DNA of 64,000 nucleotides from the NCBI RefSeq assembly GCF_963676685.1, contig NC_092352.1, positions 21,843,117 through 21,907,116 on the forward strand, written 5' to 3'. Both the position numbers and the translations under genes were made by a program. The stretch's first letter is position 1. The number at the start of each line of letters is the position of its first letter. The notes under the pieces were generated by a model, which was not told where the DNA came from, searched no databases, and saw only the letters and a list, made by a program, of their open reading frames with translations. The stretch comes from Mytilus edulis (Eukaryota; Mollusca; Bivalvia; Mytilida; Mytilidae). Positions 12,178 through 23,500 of this stretch are shown in pieces.

Positions 12178-12841
12178 GGGGTCGTGTTCTCGAAGCTATC
12201 TTAGGATTAGGACGTGTCCTAAGACCATCATATGACAAGTCTTTGTCCTAAGTCGTGTTCTCGAAGCTCTCATAACTTAGGATATATCACATTTTTCGTC
12301 CTAACTTTAGGACACCTAATTAGGATTAGGTGTCTTAAGATCATCATATCTCTATCCAAACATTGTGCATGATTTTCCTCAATTTTTTACGTGAAGATGA
12401 ACATGAATTGAACCGCACCATTGGTTATTTACTCGTGTAAAGAAATTGTGCATGATTTTAAACTTTGAACTTCGTGTTTTACGATACGATGACACAACGA
12501 ATTTAATATTCTCATTTCAAAACAAATTGTTTTCCAGTTTACAATTCTTTTTGATATTATTTTTTCAAATCATGCATTTAATTAAATACATGTAATTATA
12601 AAATTTCGTAAACAATTTTATTAACTGGTGTCGGCTGTAATAAATGTTTTATCAAACAATTACTTTAACTATTTAGAATTCCGCACAAAGGATATGTTTA
12701 GGACGTCCTAACATAAGATGCGTCTGAGATAGCTTCGGGACACAACTTAAGAGTGTCCTAAGTCGATCCTAAGTCCATCCTAAAATTGCTCTTATCTATG
12801 ACTTAGAACGAATCTTAGGATACTTTCGAGAACACCACCCC
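12178..12841 (-). mobile_element. GGGGT..ACCCC MITE, copy 1
   Basis: 664 bp with terminal inverted repeats: left GGGGTCGTGTTCTCGAAG, right CTTTCGAGAACACCACCCC. The interior is full of short CCTAAG / CTTAGGA motifs. Further copies are at about 18113-18695 and 59066-59617, both in the opposite orientation to this one. No coding capacity, so non-autonomous. Confidence 0.85.
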
Positions 12842-13041
12842 AGGTTTTTATTATCATAGACCTTTACACTCAAGGATATGCAATCGTAATCTCATTGACT
12901 TTTCTTGCTCATCTTCTCTATGCATATATAGTTTTACTGGTCATGTAATAGATATAAACAGGAGTCATGACATAAATTACATAAACAATAAATTACAGAG
13001 AGAGATGAAATAAAACCGATCTTTTAAGATCAAGGCACTCA

Positions 13042-13469
13042 GTACGGGGCGCCGAATGGGACTTGAACTTTTTGTAATCGAAATCAATTTTGTGTACACA
13101 AAATCCAATTCTGTCATAACAAAATCATTTTTGTCTTAAAAAAAAAGTGATTCAGACTTGTTTTATGAGAACTTCAATTTTGTAATGACAAAATTCATTT
13201 TTGTCCAAATAGGTATGCAAATATAAACTTATTTGCATACAAAATTGACTTTTGGTACCTGATATGGAAATTAAAATACAAAAGTCAATTTTGTGAGACA
13301 AAATTGAATTTGTACGCAATTAACATGTTGATTATAATACAAAAATGATTTTTGTCATGACAAAATTTTGTTAAACTGAACTTATTTTTGTTGAACAAAA
13401 CTCACTTTTGTCCGTTCAAAATTGAATTTCGAGTACAAAACCACAAGAGTTCCATTCGGCGCCCCGTAC
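13042..13469. mobile_element. MITE with GTACGGGGCGCCGAATGG ends and a 3-bp target duplication
   Basis: 428 bp. The left end GTACGGGGCGCCGAATGG is matched on the other strand by the right end CCATTCGGCGCCCCGTAC, an 18-bp perfect terminal inverted repeat. The flanking trinucleotide is TCA on both sides (13039-13041 and 13470-13472). The interior repeats ACAAAATT / TTTTGT in both directions more than a dozen times, so it could fold extensively. The TIR gives it away as a transposon derivative; the superfamily is unknown. Confidence 0.85.
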
Positions 13470-13472
13470 TCA

Positions 13473-13700
13473 GGACATGTATTCAAAAGTGCATTAAAAC
13501 CTATGGTCTTCCATGGGCACATGGAAATCTAAATAAAGGCAATAGTAGTATACCGCTGTTCAATAGTCGTAAATTGATTTGATTAAAACAAATCAGGGTC
13601 ACAAACTAAATCTGAGGGAAACGCATCAACAATTAGAGGAATAAACACAAAACAACAGAAACACTGAACTGCTACAAGAAAACAAACGTCAACATACATA
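13473..13700 (-). repeat. dispersed repeat (minus), ATACTACTGTTGCC type
   Basis: Contains AATAGTAGTATACCGCTGTT, AGGGTCACAAACTAAATCTG and GAGGGAAACGCATCAA. The same landmarks are found inverted relative to 38500-38620 and in the same orientation at 55860-56000. Confidence 0.7.
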
Positions 13701-13794
13701 ATTTTTCAAGAAGACCGAGATAGTGGAAACTTTGTCGTTTTTTTACAACAAATCAGTTGATGTTCCAGCAGACGCGTAATCACAAAATTTTGTT

Positions 13795-14080
13795 TTGTTT
13801 ATACAAATAAAATTGAGAATGAAAATGGGGAATGTGTCAAAGAGACAACAACCCGACCACAGAACAGACAACAGCAGAAGGTTATCAATAGGTCTTCAAT
13901 GCAGCGAGAAATTCCCGCACCCGGAGGCATCCTTCAGTTGGCCCCTAAACAAATTTATATACTAGTTCAGTGAAAATGAACGCCATAATAAACCCCAAAT
14001 TATACACAAGAAACTAAAATTAAAAATAGTACAAGAGGCTCCTGACTTGGGACAGGCGCAAAAATGTATACTTGTTGAAT
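13795..14080 (-). repeat. dispersed repeat, GACTTGGGACAGG type
   Basis: Shares with 52925-53225 the order GAATGTGTCAAAGAGACAAC, CCCGCACCCGGAGGC, AGTTCAGTGAAAATGAACG and GAGGCTCCTGACTTGGGACA. An inverted partial copy is at 53240-53490. No coding capacity. Confidence 0.7.
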
Positions 14081-14404
14081 TTAAAGCAAATCTATGAATT
14101 CAACATATATTCTTCATCATTCACAAAAAACAAAAAAAGATATGGTCCGGGAACACTTTGATTTGCGTTGTCAACGAATAAAGTTCCTAGTGTGAACAGT
14201 GTGTTACTTACCAATTTTTTTTTATACCGCTTCCAAATTTATTACTTTAAGTGTTATGCCTCAAATAGGAAGTAGGGGACGAAATTACAATGTAAAAAAA
14301 ATAGAGTCATGAATTTGAAAGTTAAGTAGTGATTTGGTTCAGCCGAAAAAAAGGTTAAAAATTAGCATTTTGGAAGCTGTCAAAAGAATTCAAGATCCCC
14401 TTAT

Positions 14405-16400
14405 ATTGCACGGAAATAATTACGAATATCCCCGTGCCTTTATTCATATTTGATAATCTGGCTTCGGGGTCATTTACACCTATGACACAATTATAAAAAG
14501 TCCTCAGTCTTTAGAGTTTCGATTGACGTTTCAATTTAGGAATATGACAGTTGTTGTCCATTCGTTTGATGTGTTTGAGCTTTAGATTTGTCCATTTGAT
14601 TCGGGACTTTCCGTTTTGAATTTTCATCGGAGTTCAGTATTTTTGTGATTATACTTTTTACAATCAATTGAAACAGACAATTTTGTCTCACGTCTTATTT
14701 CGAACGGTTGGATTGAAAAAGTAATTTTTGGAAAAAAGTTACATACGACATTTTGGAAACCCAGCGACACTATGATTCCTTCAGTTTTTTTAACGTGATT
14801 TTTTATGACCTATTTATGGTCTGTGCGTCCGCCCGTCTGTCTGTTTGTCCGTCTGTCTGTCGTACCGTCCGTAAGTCCAATCGTCCGTCTGTCCCGCTTC
14901 AGGTTAAAGTTTTTGGTCGAGGTAGTTTTTTATGAAGTTGAAGTCCAATCAATTTGAAACTTAGTAAACATGTTCCCTATGAAATGATCTTTCTAATTTT
15001 AATGCAAAATTAGAGATTTTATCCCATTTTCATGGTCCACTCAACATTGAAAAGAATAGTGCAGATGGAGCATCCGTGTATTTGGGAAACATTCTTGTTC
15101 CTTCTTATTTATGACATTTGAACATGGGTAGACTACTGTTGCCTATATTGAACATTAACTACTTTTGAAAATTGAAATTAATTTAAAATATTAATAAATG
15201 GAAAAAAACAACTTAAAAAGACAATAACAGATTGGTATTGAGGTTGATGTCAAATATGCGGCTAGTGATTAATGTATGAAGCATAATACAAAAAAAGATT
15301 CCCTACTCCAATGAAAACTCAAAATGTAAAGTCCTGAATCAAACGGAAAATCAAAAGCTGATATACATTTAACTAATTGAAAACCTGGTTTTATAACTAG
15401 GTACCCTCTCATTCGTATGTTCGGTCACATGGAATTTAATTTTATTGACAACAATGTGTGAGCAAAACAAAAGGGTAAAATTGTAAAAAAAAATGGGGGT
15501 ACAGCAGTCAACGTAGTGTTCTAATCTTAATGTCTATAAAACAAACAACTTATTTTGTTGCAATGATATACAATGTACATGTTTTTCTAAATAACCAAAA
15601 ATATCAAAGTGTTTGTTTGTTAACTTCCTTTGTCCTCATAACCGATGTATGATACTCGAACATAGATCAAAAACTGTATATATATACCGCTATATTTCAT
15701 ACTTAACATTTGAATTATAATTATATTGATTAAATCGAATATGTACTGTAAAATTTGTATATAGTGTAATGGTTCAGTAATTCTCATACTAATATTTGAG
15801 TAATGCATGAATAGTATGTTAAACTGTAGTCTATAAAATAGTGTATTTATCGTTTTACCAACTACTTACATTTTACCCCACCTAAAGTCTGAATTGCAGA
15901 AATGTGTTATTTTGCTTCCTTTCAATTTATTATATAATTTATCTACCTTGTTTACGTGGACTTGTTTGACAACTAGTAATATATTTTTTATCTCCTTGTA
16001 AGGTAAGATGGGTTAATATTTTACATCTACAACATAAATGCAGACTATCTATTTTTCGTTTGTAGGTTTGTTTATATATGACCAAAGTTCTCGTAAAATA
16101 TTTATTTCGTACTTACATACATATGCTGAAATTTGTGCTACAATAATTTATGTTTTTACGATAAATAATCAGATGTTTAAGGGGGCAAAAAAAGAGCTCT
16201 TGGTGCATCCCTCCTTACTTATGAGCAAAATTAGTAATTACACAAGAAAACAAAAAAATCAATTTAAAAAACAAATAATATCTCAATCTCAATCAAACAT
16301 GTTTTAAAGTCAATTATTGAACTCCTTGCAAAATATTCAAATCACAAATCTTTGAAATAAGTCACAGATTTTTGTTACATTTTCCTCAACATAGATTTGA
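14405..16400 (+). repeat. segment S, copy 1
   Basis: A non-coding segment of about 2 kb, recurring as S2 (17820-19240, partial) and S3 (58085-61330, interrupted). Landmarks shared with S3 include ATATCCCCGTGC, CATATTTGATAATCTGGCTT, GACAACAATGTGTGAGCAAA and GGTAAGATGGGTTAATATTT. The segment contains no frame preserved between copies. Relative to S3, this copy carries one extra element (14798-15095) and lacks the GGGGT..ACCCC MITE. Confidence 0.8.
14798..15095 (+). mobile_element. insertion with (TCCG/TCTG) microsatellite, in S1 only
   Basis: Begins after GTGATTTTTTA and contains a run of GTCCGTCTG-type units, then TTCAGGTTAAAGTTTTTGGT and AAAGAATAGTGCAGA. S3 lacks it at the corresponding point. 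The same element, inverted and partly duplicated, is at 56860-57300. Confidence 0.65.
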
Positions 16401-17819
16401 CACTTTGATCATAAAAGGTATGTTTTTTTTCATTCAGACATTTTCCAACTTGGTCACATTCTGAATAGGGTTTTGCAAATCAACATTTTTCAGTTAACAA
16501 TGGTGTATATTTAGTTTTGTTGACAACATATACTACTGTTTGGAAACAAATGTTATCATGATAGGACAGAAGCAAGTGCTTTCCGTATTTCTGAAGTTAA
16601 CATGGTCATACTCTTGAATATCTCCAAGATCTTTTGCGACTAACATTTGTTTTAAGTCCTATTATCTTCGTTTGTAAAAAAACATTGCTTTATTAACCAG
16701 TCTCAGTCTACTTCTGAACTACTTCTTTGTGCCTCGTGGGTAAAATATGTATACTATAGGCAAAAGATACAAAAAGAAACGATATAAGGTCACTCTCAAC
16801 GTGTAGACAGATTCGGTCGCGGTCTGTTTATAAGTGAAAAAGTCATAGAGTTTTTTTTAAATTGATCTGTGAATTTTCGAGATTTGAATATCGATAATCC
16901 TCGGTTGCTACTATTCTATACAATACGTATTTGAAACACATGAGACCACCCTTAGTTTTTGATGGGGTTGGTGTTGCTTAAAAACTTTTAAAGACAACAC
17001 ACCTTATCGGTATTTGTCCGCCATTACTGGACAGCACATATGTTCCCGTCATGTTTTGTAGTCCTAATTCAAAATATCTGACACCACAATGGAATCATGA
17101 TTGTTGTATGACGTCAATGGTTCAAGCGGAACATATTCTCGGGTCAGCCGGGAATAGCGATAAGGTAGCAATACACAGTTAGGAGTTTAGTTTCGCATTA
17201 TGGCCCCTGTGGATTTTTCAAATAGGAAAGTTATTGTGTAATAAAATTCATTTTTAGACAGCTGAGTGCTAATTTAGCCTTCAAAGATGGTTTATAAGAG
17301 CATCGAGATTATTTTTACATGTTTTATGGGCTATTTTCTGTTTGACAATCCGTATTTTCATAGGTAGACCGGCTATCGGTCCAGAAATTAATGTAATGTT
17401 TACAAACACTTTTTTTCTACACGAAGTTTTTGACGCAATTTTACCAAAAAATGAGACGAAAGACATATGATTTTCATTGGATTTGCTGAATGATATATGT
17501 ATACAGTTTCAGAAAAGGTATTACTTCAAGCGATTGAAATTCTACTTTTAGCCAAATTTTGGGGAAATATGTGACATCTTTTCCCCCCTTTTTGCAATAT
17601 TTTATAACAAATAAATGCAGATTGTTGCCATGGATACACCCAAAAGAAATTATATTTTACCCTTTTATATACTGGATATAAAATCTATGGAAGATTCTGA
17701 TTACATACATATGCACATATATGACACAAACAGTAAGCTTGATATTGCAAGAAAGCAATGAAAAGGGGATGGTAAAATCTATAAGGGCAAATTTTAATAT
17801 TTTTTCCTAACTGTTTATT
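16401..17819. other. non-coding stretch, nothing recognised
   Basis: No convincing frames. The minus frame 17281-17466 has no recognisable motif. Confidence 0.35.
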
Positions 17820-18038
17820 GCTACCTAAGGCTTGTAAAACCGACTGGTGATGTTGTAGTCGTCAAATATACGGATATAATTAATGTTTGAAGCATAATAC
17901 AAAACAAAATATAGAAAAATAGCGAACTCCAATTAACATTTAAAATGGAAAGTCATGTCTCGAATGGCAAAATTAAATATACATCCAACTGTCATAATCC
18001 TGGCTTTGAACAGTTCATTATAAGTTATATGGTTCGCT

Positions 18039-18107
18039 ACTGACCCCCTACGGATCCATAGAGTGTTTGTAAAATACAAACTCTCTATGGATCCGTAGGC
18101 GGTCAGT
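18039..18107. repeat. 33-nt-arm hairpin with 3-nt loop
   Basis: The left arm 18039-18071 (ACTGACCCCCTACGGATCCA...) is the reverse complement of the right arm 18075-18107 with two mismatches, separated by AAA. The arms include CTACGGATCCATAGAG. It sits where the left end of the adjacent MITE should be. Confidence 0.9.
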
Positions 18108-18112
18108 AATTA

Positions 18113-18695
18113 ACACCAATTTTAGGATGGACTCAGGATAATCTTAGGACACTCTCGAGTTGTGTGTCTTACGCATCTTATGTTAGGACGTCCTGAACAT
18201 ATACTAAATGCGAAATTTTAAATAGTTAAAGTAATTTTTTGATATAACATTTATAAAAGATGAAACCAATTGCGAAATTTCATAGTGAAATGATTTTATG
18301 AATTAAATGCATGATTTCAAATGTAATTATAAATAATATCAAAAAGGATTCTAATTTTAACTGGAAAACCATTTGTTTTTAAATAAGAAGTGAATTCGTA
18401 GTGTCATCCTATCTTGAAACACGAAGTTCAAAGATTTGATTCATGCACAATTTCTTCACATGTGAGATAATAACCGATGGTACGTTTCATTTCATGTTTC
18501 GAACAGAAATTAGCAAAGTTAGGTTGAAGATAGGATGATCGTAAGGCATCTAGATAGGTGTCCTAAAGTAAGAACGGAAAATGCGGTATATCCTAAGTTA
18601 AGAGAGCTTCGAGAACACGACATAAGACAAATATATGTCATAAGATGGTCTAAGGATACGTCCTAATCCCAAAATAGCTCCGAGAACACCACCCC
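18113..18695 (+). mobile_element. GGGGT..ACCCC MITE, copy 2, left end lost
   Basis: Starts inside the element at TTTTAGGATGGACTCAGGAT and ends at CGAGAACACCACCCC. It is in the same orientation as 59066-59617, with the same internal order (TCTTATGTTAGGACG), but lacks the left GGGGT..CTCGAA end, whose place is taken by the hairpin. Confidence 0.8.
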
Positions 18696-19659
18696 TGGTT
18701 TTATAGCTAGCTTTGTATGAGAGTAACATGATATTCCATTATATTGACAAAAAGGTTTGCGGAAAAAACACAAGATGTAAATAAACTCATCAAAGATACC
18801 AGAATTAGATTAATAATAGGTAAAATTGTCAAAAATTGAGGTGAAACAGTCAACAATGGTTATAATCTCAATCTCTATAGCATATTACTAATTCTGTTGC
18901 AATGCTATACATGTATTTCTAAACAAACTAAAAAGAATATGAAACAATTTTGTTTGTTGATTTCATGATCATTTGTCCTTATCCTAATCGATTTATTATA
19001 TATGAACATTGGTTAAAAACTGTAAATATACCGCTATATTCTATGCTTAACATTTGAATTAAAATTGTATTGACTGAGTATCCAATATGTTCTGTGAAAG
19101 ATTTGATGCAATTTAATATAGTTTAATGGTCTAGTAATTCTTCTTAATGATAGTAATGCATGCATGAATATTATGTAAATCACAAGTTTGAGTCTATACA
19201 ACAGTGCATTTAATATTTTCACATATTTCTACACATTGTATTTCTATGATGAGTTTTGAAAATTCGAAGTTTGAACCTGTCCCTTATTATCTGACATAAA
19301 TACATTACTTCATTTCAACCAAATAAGACAACCCAATAAAACATGAAGGCCATATCAAAAGCCAGGAAATATATAAAGGAGTTGTATTTAGTGTCTTTCT
19401 ACATCCAATAACAAGTATATTCAATTTCGTAAAACGTCTGTTTACTTGAATAAATGGTTCGTATGCATCTGATCCACAGATATCTTCTCCTGAATTTTTC
19501 CACACTGCCCAAAGTATGTTCTAATTCATTTTAATATTTGTCTGTACAAATACTGATTTAAAACGACACCAAATATACTTTTAAAAGAGAAAAAGAAGTC
19601 TTCTGGTAATATTCGTTTTCATAAATCGTTTTTTTTTGTAATTTAGGGGTACAAATATA

Positions 19660-20030
19660 AAAAAAATAAAGAGATATGGTATGCTTGCCAATAAGACAGC
19701 TATCTAAGATAAAAACAGATTGAAGTATGTATAGATCACAGTACAGTGATTAATGATAAGTAAATCACATACCGCATAGTCAGTCATAAAAGGCATCGAA
19801 GTAACAAAATATGAAACAATCAAAATGAAAAGTACGAAATAGCCTGATTATGATAAAGCAAATATCACAAATAACAACCAACGACATCACTGAATTACAT
19901 CTCCTGACTTGGGAAATATAAAAAAGTAGATATGATATGATAAAAAATTTCCAATAAGAAAACTCTACACAAGAGACCAAAATGACACAAAAAGTTACAA
20001 TTATAGGTCACCGTACAGCTGTCGCGAGTT
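19660..20030 (-). repeat. dispersed repeat (minus), GCGGTATGGG type
   Basis: Minus-strand copy of the repeat whose landmarks are TATAGCTGACTATGCGGTATG and CATTGGCAATCATACCACATC, as at 62960-63170. Here it is ATATGGTATGCTTGCCAATA, AAATCACATACCGCATAGTC and TATAGGTCACCGTACAGC. It lies directly upstream of the HSPA12 first coding exon, so part of it could be in the promoter or a 5' UTR intron. Confidence 0.65.
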
Positions 20031-20195
20031 TAAACATGTTCATTAGCGACCAACCCTCCTATAACTGGGGATAATGGTGTTACAGCACATGTTAAACAAA
20101 TGGTAAAAAATCAGTTTGAAATTTCCTTTACCTTAGTTGTGTTATTTGTTTATGCTTAAAACGGTAAATTAGATATGATGTTTATGTATGATTTC

Positions 20196-20197
20196 AG
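20196..20197 (+). promoter_or_regulatory. candidate splice acceptor of a 5' UTR intron
   Basis: TGATTTCAG precedes the start codon region by 21 bases. If used, the coding exon begins at 20198 and a non-coding exon lies further upstream. Suggestive only. Confidence 0.4.
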
Positions 20198-20208
20198 AGT
20201 AGAAAACA

Positions 20209-20226
20209 ATGAGGCTGAATGGCTGA
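20209..20226 (+). other. five-codon upstream ORF overlapping the HSPA12 start
   Basis: An ATG at 20209 reads five sense codons (MRLNG) and stops at TGA 20224-20226, overlapping the main ATG at 20219 in another frame. If the mRNA includes it, it could dampen initiation at the main start. Confidence 0.45.
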
Positions 20227-20530
20227 AACAAAAATACTTGTAGTTGCGATTGATTTTGGAAGTTCCGGTGCAGGATATGCATTCTCATTTGCATACCAAT
20301 ATAAAAACAATCCTTTAGATATCTCAACATCAGTATGGAATAATGGAAACGGACCACTTCAGGCAAAAATTCCGGCTGTTCTTCTTTTTGATCCGGATAA
20401 AAAGTTTCACTCTTTTGGATTTGAAGCCGAGGACAAATATGAAGAGCTGCTGAACACCAATAAATCAGATCAATGGTATTTTTTGAAAGGGTTCAAAATG
20501 CAGTTGTATAGTGCTGTAAATGCCGGAGAG
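20219..20530 (+). CDS. HSPA12 gene 1, coding exon 1 (residues 1-104)
   Basis: Encodes the start of the ATPase fold, with the phosphate-1 loop and KGFKMQL, the block that precedes the exon 2 sequence in HSPA12 proteins. The donor is GAG|GTATTT at 20531, phase 0. This exon has no counterpart upstream of gene 2. Confidence 0.92.
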
Positions 20531-23500
20531 GTATTTATTCTTAATTCATAAACCCTGTTTCTTGTATATGTTTTGTTTTGTTTGTTTGTTACAGTGTAAG
20601 GCCAAACTCAATAAAGACACGTCTAAATTCAATTTAGTCGATAAATTCAACAGTACTTATTGTTATCGAGATGAAATTTGTTCTTTAAGCAGCAACCCCC
20701 TATCAAGGACATCTTAATAGGGAATACAAACATGAAAAGATCGAATCAATTTAATGATATATACTTCGTATGCAATTGCTGCTGGAATGTTGCTACATAG
20801 AAATGGAACATTATACACCTTGGAAGCTGGAATCATTTCTTTGTCATAAAGTTTTGTTAATCAAGGATTTCGAACGCACAACCTCTCGCAGTAACTGGGA
20901 AACCTCTTAAATGATCCCAGTTCAGTCAGAAAGCTGACCCCAGTTTGACCCCATTTCTTAAAGCAACAATGGACGTCATGTGATTACCATATATGGGCAT
21001 TATTTTACCAAACAAAGTGAAGCTCGTTTTTTGAAATTTGTAGTTTTTAGCATGGATTAAAACTATTTTCCTTTTAAGTGAACATTCTTTAGTATATAAG
21101 AAATATATTACTCAACTCAATTATGGATTAAACTCATTTTTTCTCTCCCAAAATGGGTCTTCAAAGTCAAGGTGTTGACGAAAAAAATTCGTCACAGAAA
21201 ATTAAAATCGTAATTTTCTTTCTTAACTTCTCGGGAAGCTATGCTGAATTTAAATTATGTTATGTAACATAACTTGGACTATGATATATCAAATTTGTGT
21301 TAGTTGAAATGCTAAGATACGCAAATGTGCCACTTCGATGTGTCGATATTTCTGACGAAGCGGGGTCGACGGTAATTCACGAGTTACGTCCCTTTTAGTG
21401 GGGCGGCTTAGTACCGACAAAATCATGCAAATGGTGATACAAGCAAGGGATTTGGTATGGACGTTCATAAGGAAGTACTTTATTATATTAGAGGGGTAGC
21501 CAACATGTTTTCGATTTTTTTCACGGCGGCCATCTTGAATTCAAAATTGACATCATTTTGCTCAATCGTGGAGATTGAAAAACTGTTATTACCATTTTCA
21601 ACGCTATATATGTCATGAAAACTATTTGAAAAAAAAAATGATATGAAAATATGTCAAACAGACAACAATTGTAAAAAAAAATCACCACTTCCGGTTTGGG
21701 TCGAAAAAGTTCGTACACTCGAGTGACATAATAGTGGTATAGATATACGACCAAAATTTCTGTTTGATATATCAATAATCATGTTAGACATGCTGGAGGA
21801 ATGATTAGTGTAATAATCTACAATATTTTCCGATGTATTCCGTTTTAACAGCTACATGAACACAATGTTGTACAGGTCAAGCCAATTGTGAAACACATAG
21901 AATTACCAGAACAAGTTTTCTTGCAGCCACATTTGTGTAACTCCTGACAAGATGCAGCAATTGCTGCTAATTGTGTCCAATGACGAATCCACATTCCATC
22001 TGCGTTCTCCTTAACCCATCTCTAATAACCAGGATTAGGTAGATAGTGATCATGTGTGACTGCCCTGTCCCCATACATGGCCACCTCGGTATGTAGCTAG
22101 TTTGGTATGATGAAGCAGTGCAGCTCTAGTGGGTCGAATGGTGTCATACTGTCTTTGTTTGTGTGCAAATAGTTCAAGTCTGGATTCGTTGATGTCAAAT
22201 GTTGTTGTAGTTCTGTCGTACATAACCACAACAAATGCCTCTATCAATTCCATATCAGAGTCACTGACCAATACAGGTTTCTTACTTAATCGTTCAAAAA
22301 CCTCGGTTACATCATTAAATATTTCCCACGTCATGCCATCTCAATATGTAATCCACCGAACGTAACAACGACTTTGTTTTCACCGTATTAATTTGGTCAT
22401 TCCAATTGAATTTGCTTTGTCAAAACAAATAGCGGTTGATCTGCTGTAATCACTGGAGTTTGACCAGGATTAAGAAACGACACACCATCCCTGAGCTTAT
22501 CTATCGAATGTTTTATGGTAGCAACTGAGTGAGCTTGTTCTTAAAATAATGTCATTAAGCAGCTAAGATTCATTTCAACAGTTGGTCCACGTCTATCTGA
22601 AGAATGAAATGATGACCATGAAATATTTTCGGACGTAATATCTTCACTTGTTAACCTCACCGTATTTAACCACTCATACTCATTTTGCAAACTCATGAAT
22701 AGATAATTGTGGTTACGTATATTAGTAATATCGTCAGGCAGAATGAGAGGTTCTGGTTTTGTTTTAAGATATGCAGGTTTTATATTCATATAAGCAGCAG
22801 TGAGTTCTGGTACCTTTTTAGATTTTGGTTTATGTGTAGGTAATATTAACTCATCACTTTTAACGCCGATATTATCTTTAATTGGATGTTTCAAAATAGA
22901 GATTCCGGTCGCATGAAAAGATGATTTTTATGTTGTTGAGCTTGGGTTGTGATCTATGTTGTCAGCTGTGGTAAACACTTTGCCCTTTAATAAAGGCGGG
23001 CATACCACACCTTCATTTAAATAACGTTCAACAACAGCTTCCCCTAGTTGAGTTGAAATTTCCAGTACCCGAACGTAAGAGATACATAACCCATGTTGAA
23101 ACAATGTATCTATAAGAAGTCTTTTCCTGGTTTTTGCAAAGAGTAACAGTCCAAGATACACACACAATGGTGTCTCACGATCAGCTGAATGTCTTTGTTG
23201 TACTGTAACCTTTTGGCTGTTTGGGTGATAATTAAACATTAAAAGTTGGGCCACACCTAAGTTAGACTTTGTAGAAACGTTGTATAACTGCGATTTGATA
23301 TCAGGTCCATGTTCTATCATTTTCACCAACTGTAACAAAGGTCGGGGTATGCTATCATTGATATCTTCAGAGACCAAGGATCAAGAAAATGTTGTCTTCG
23401 TTGTAGCTAATTGGCAGCGAATCATTTCGGCCGTCTTTGTCATATGCATGGTGTCATTGTAATCACAAGCAAACGCTATAGCTGGTCCTATATATTTTCA

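Larger units (their letters stand above)
17820..19240 (+). repeat. segment S, copy 2
   Basis: Paralogous to S1 15230-15840 and S3 60700-61040: AATGTTTGAAGCATAATACA, TATATGAACATTGGTTAAAA, TACCGCTATATTCTATGCTT. It is split by a hairpin and a GGGGT..ACCCC MITE at the same CCTGG site used in S3. It ends about 1 kb upstream of HSPA12 exon 1. Confidence 0.75.

Noticed and set aside
20520..20717. Extra HSPA12 exon after a pyrimidine-rich tract and CAG at about 20593
   Set aside because: The translation does not resemble HSPA12, and exon 1 to exon 2 already joins in phase with continuous family sequence.
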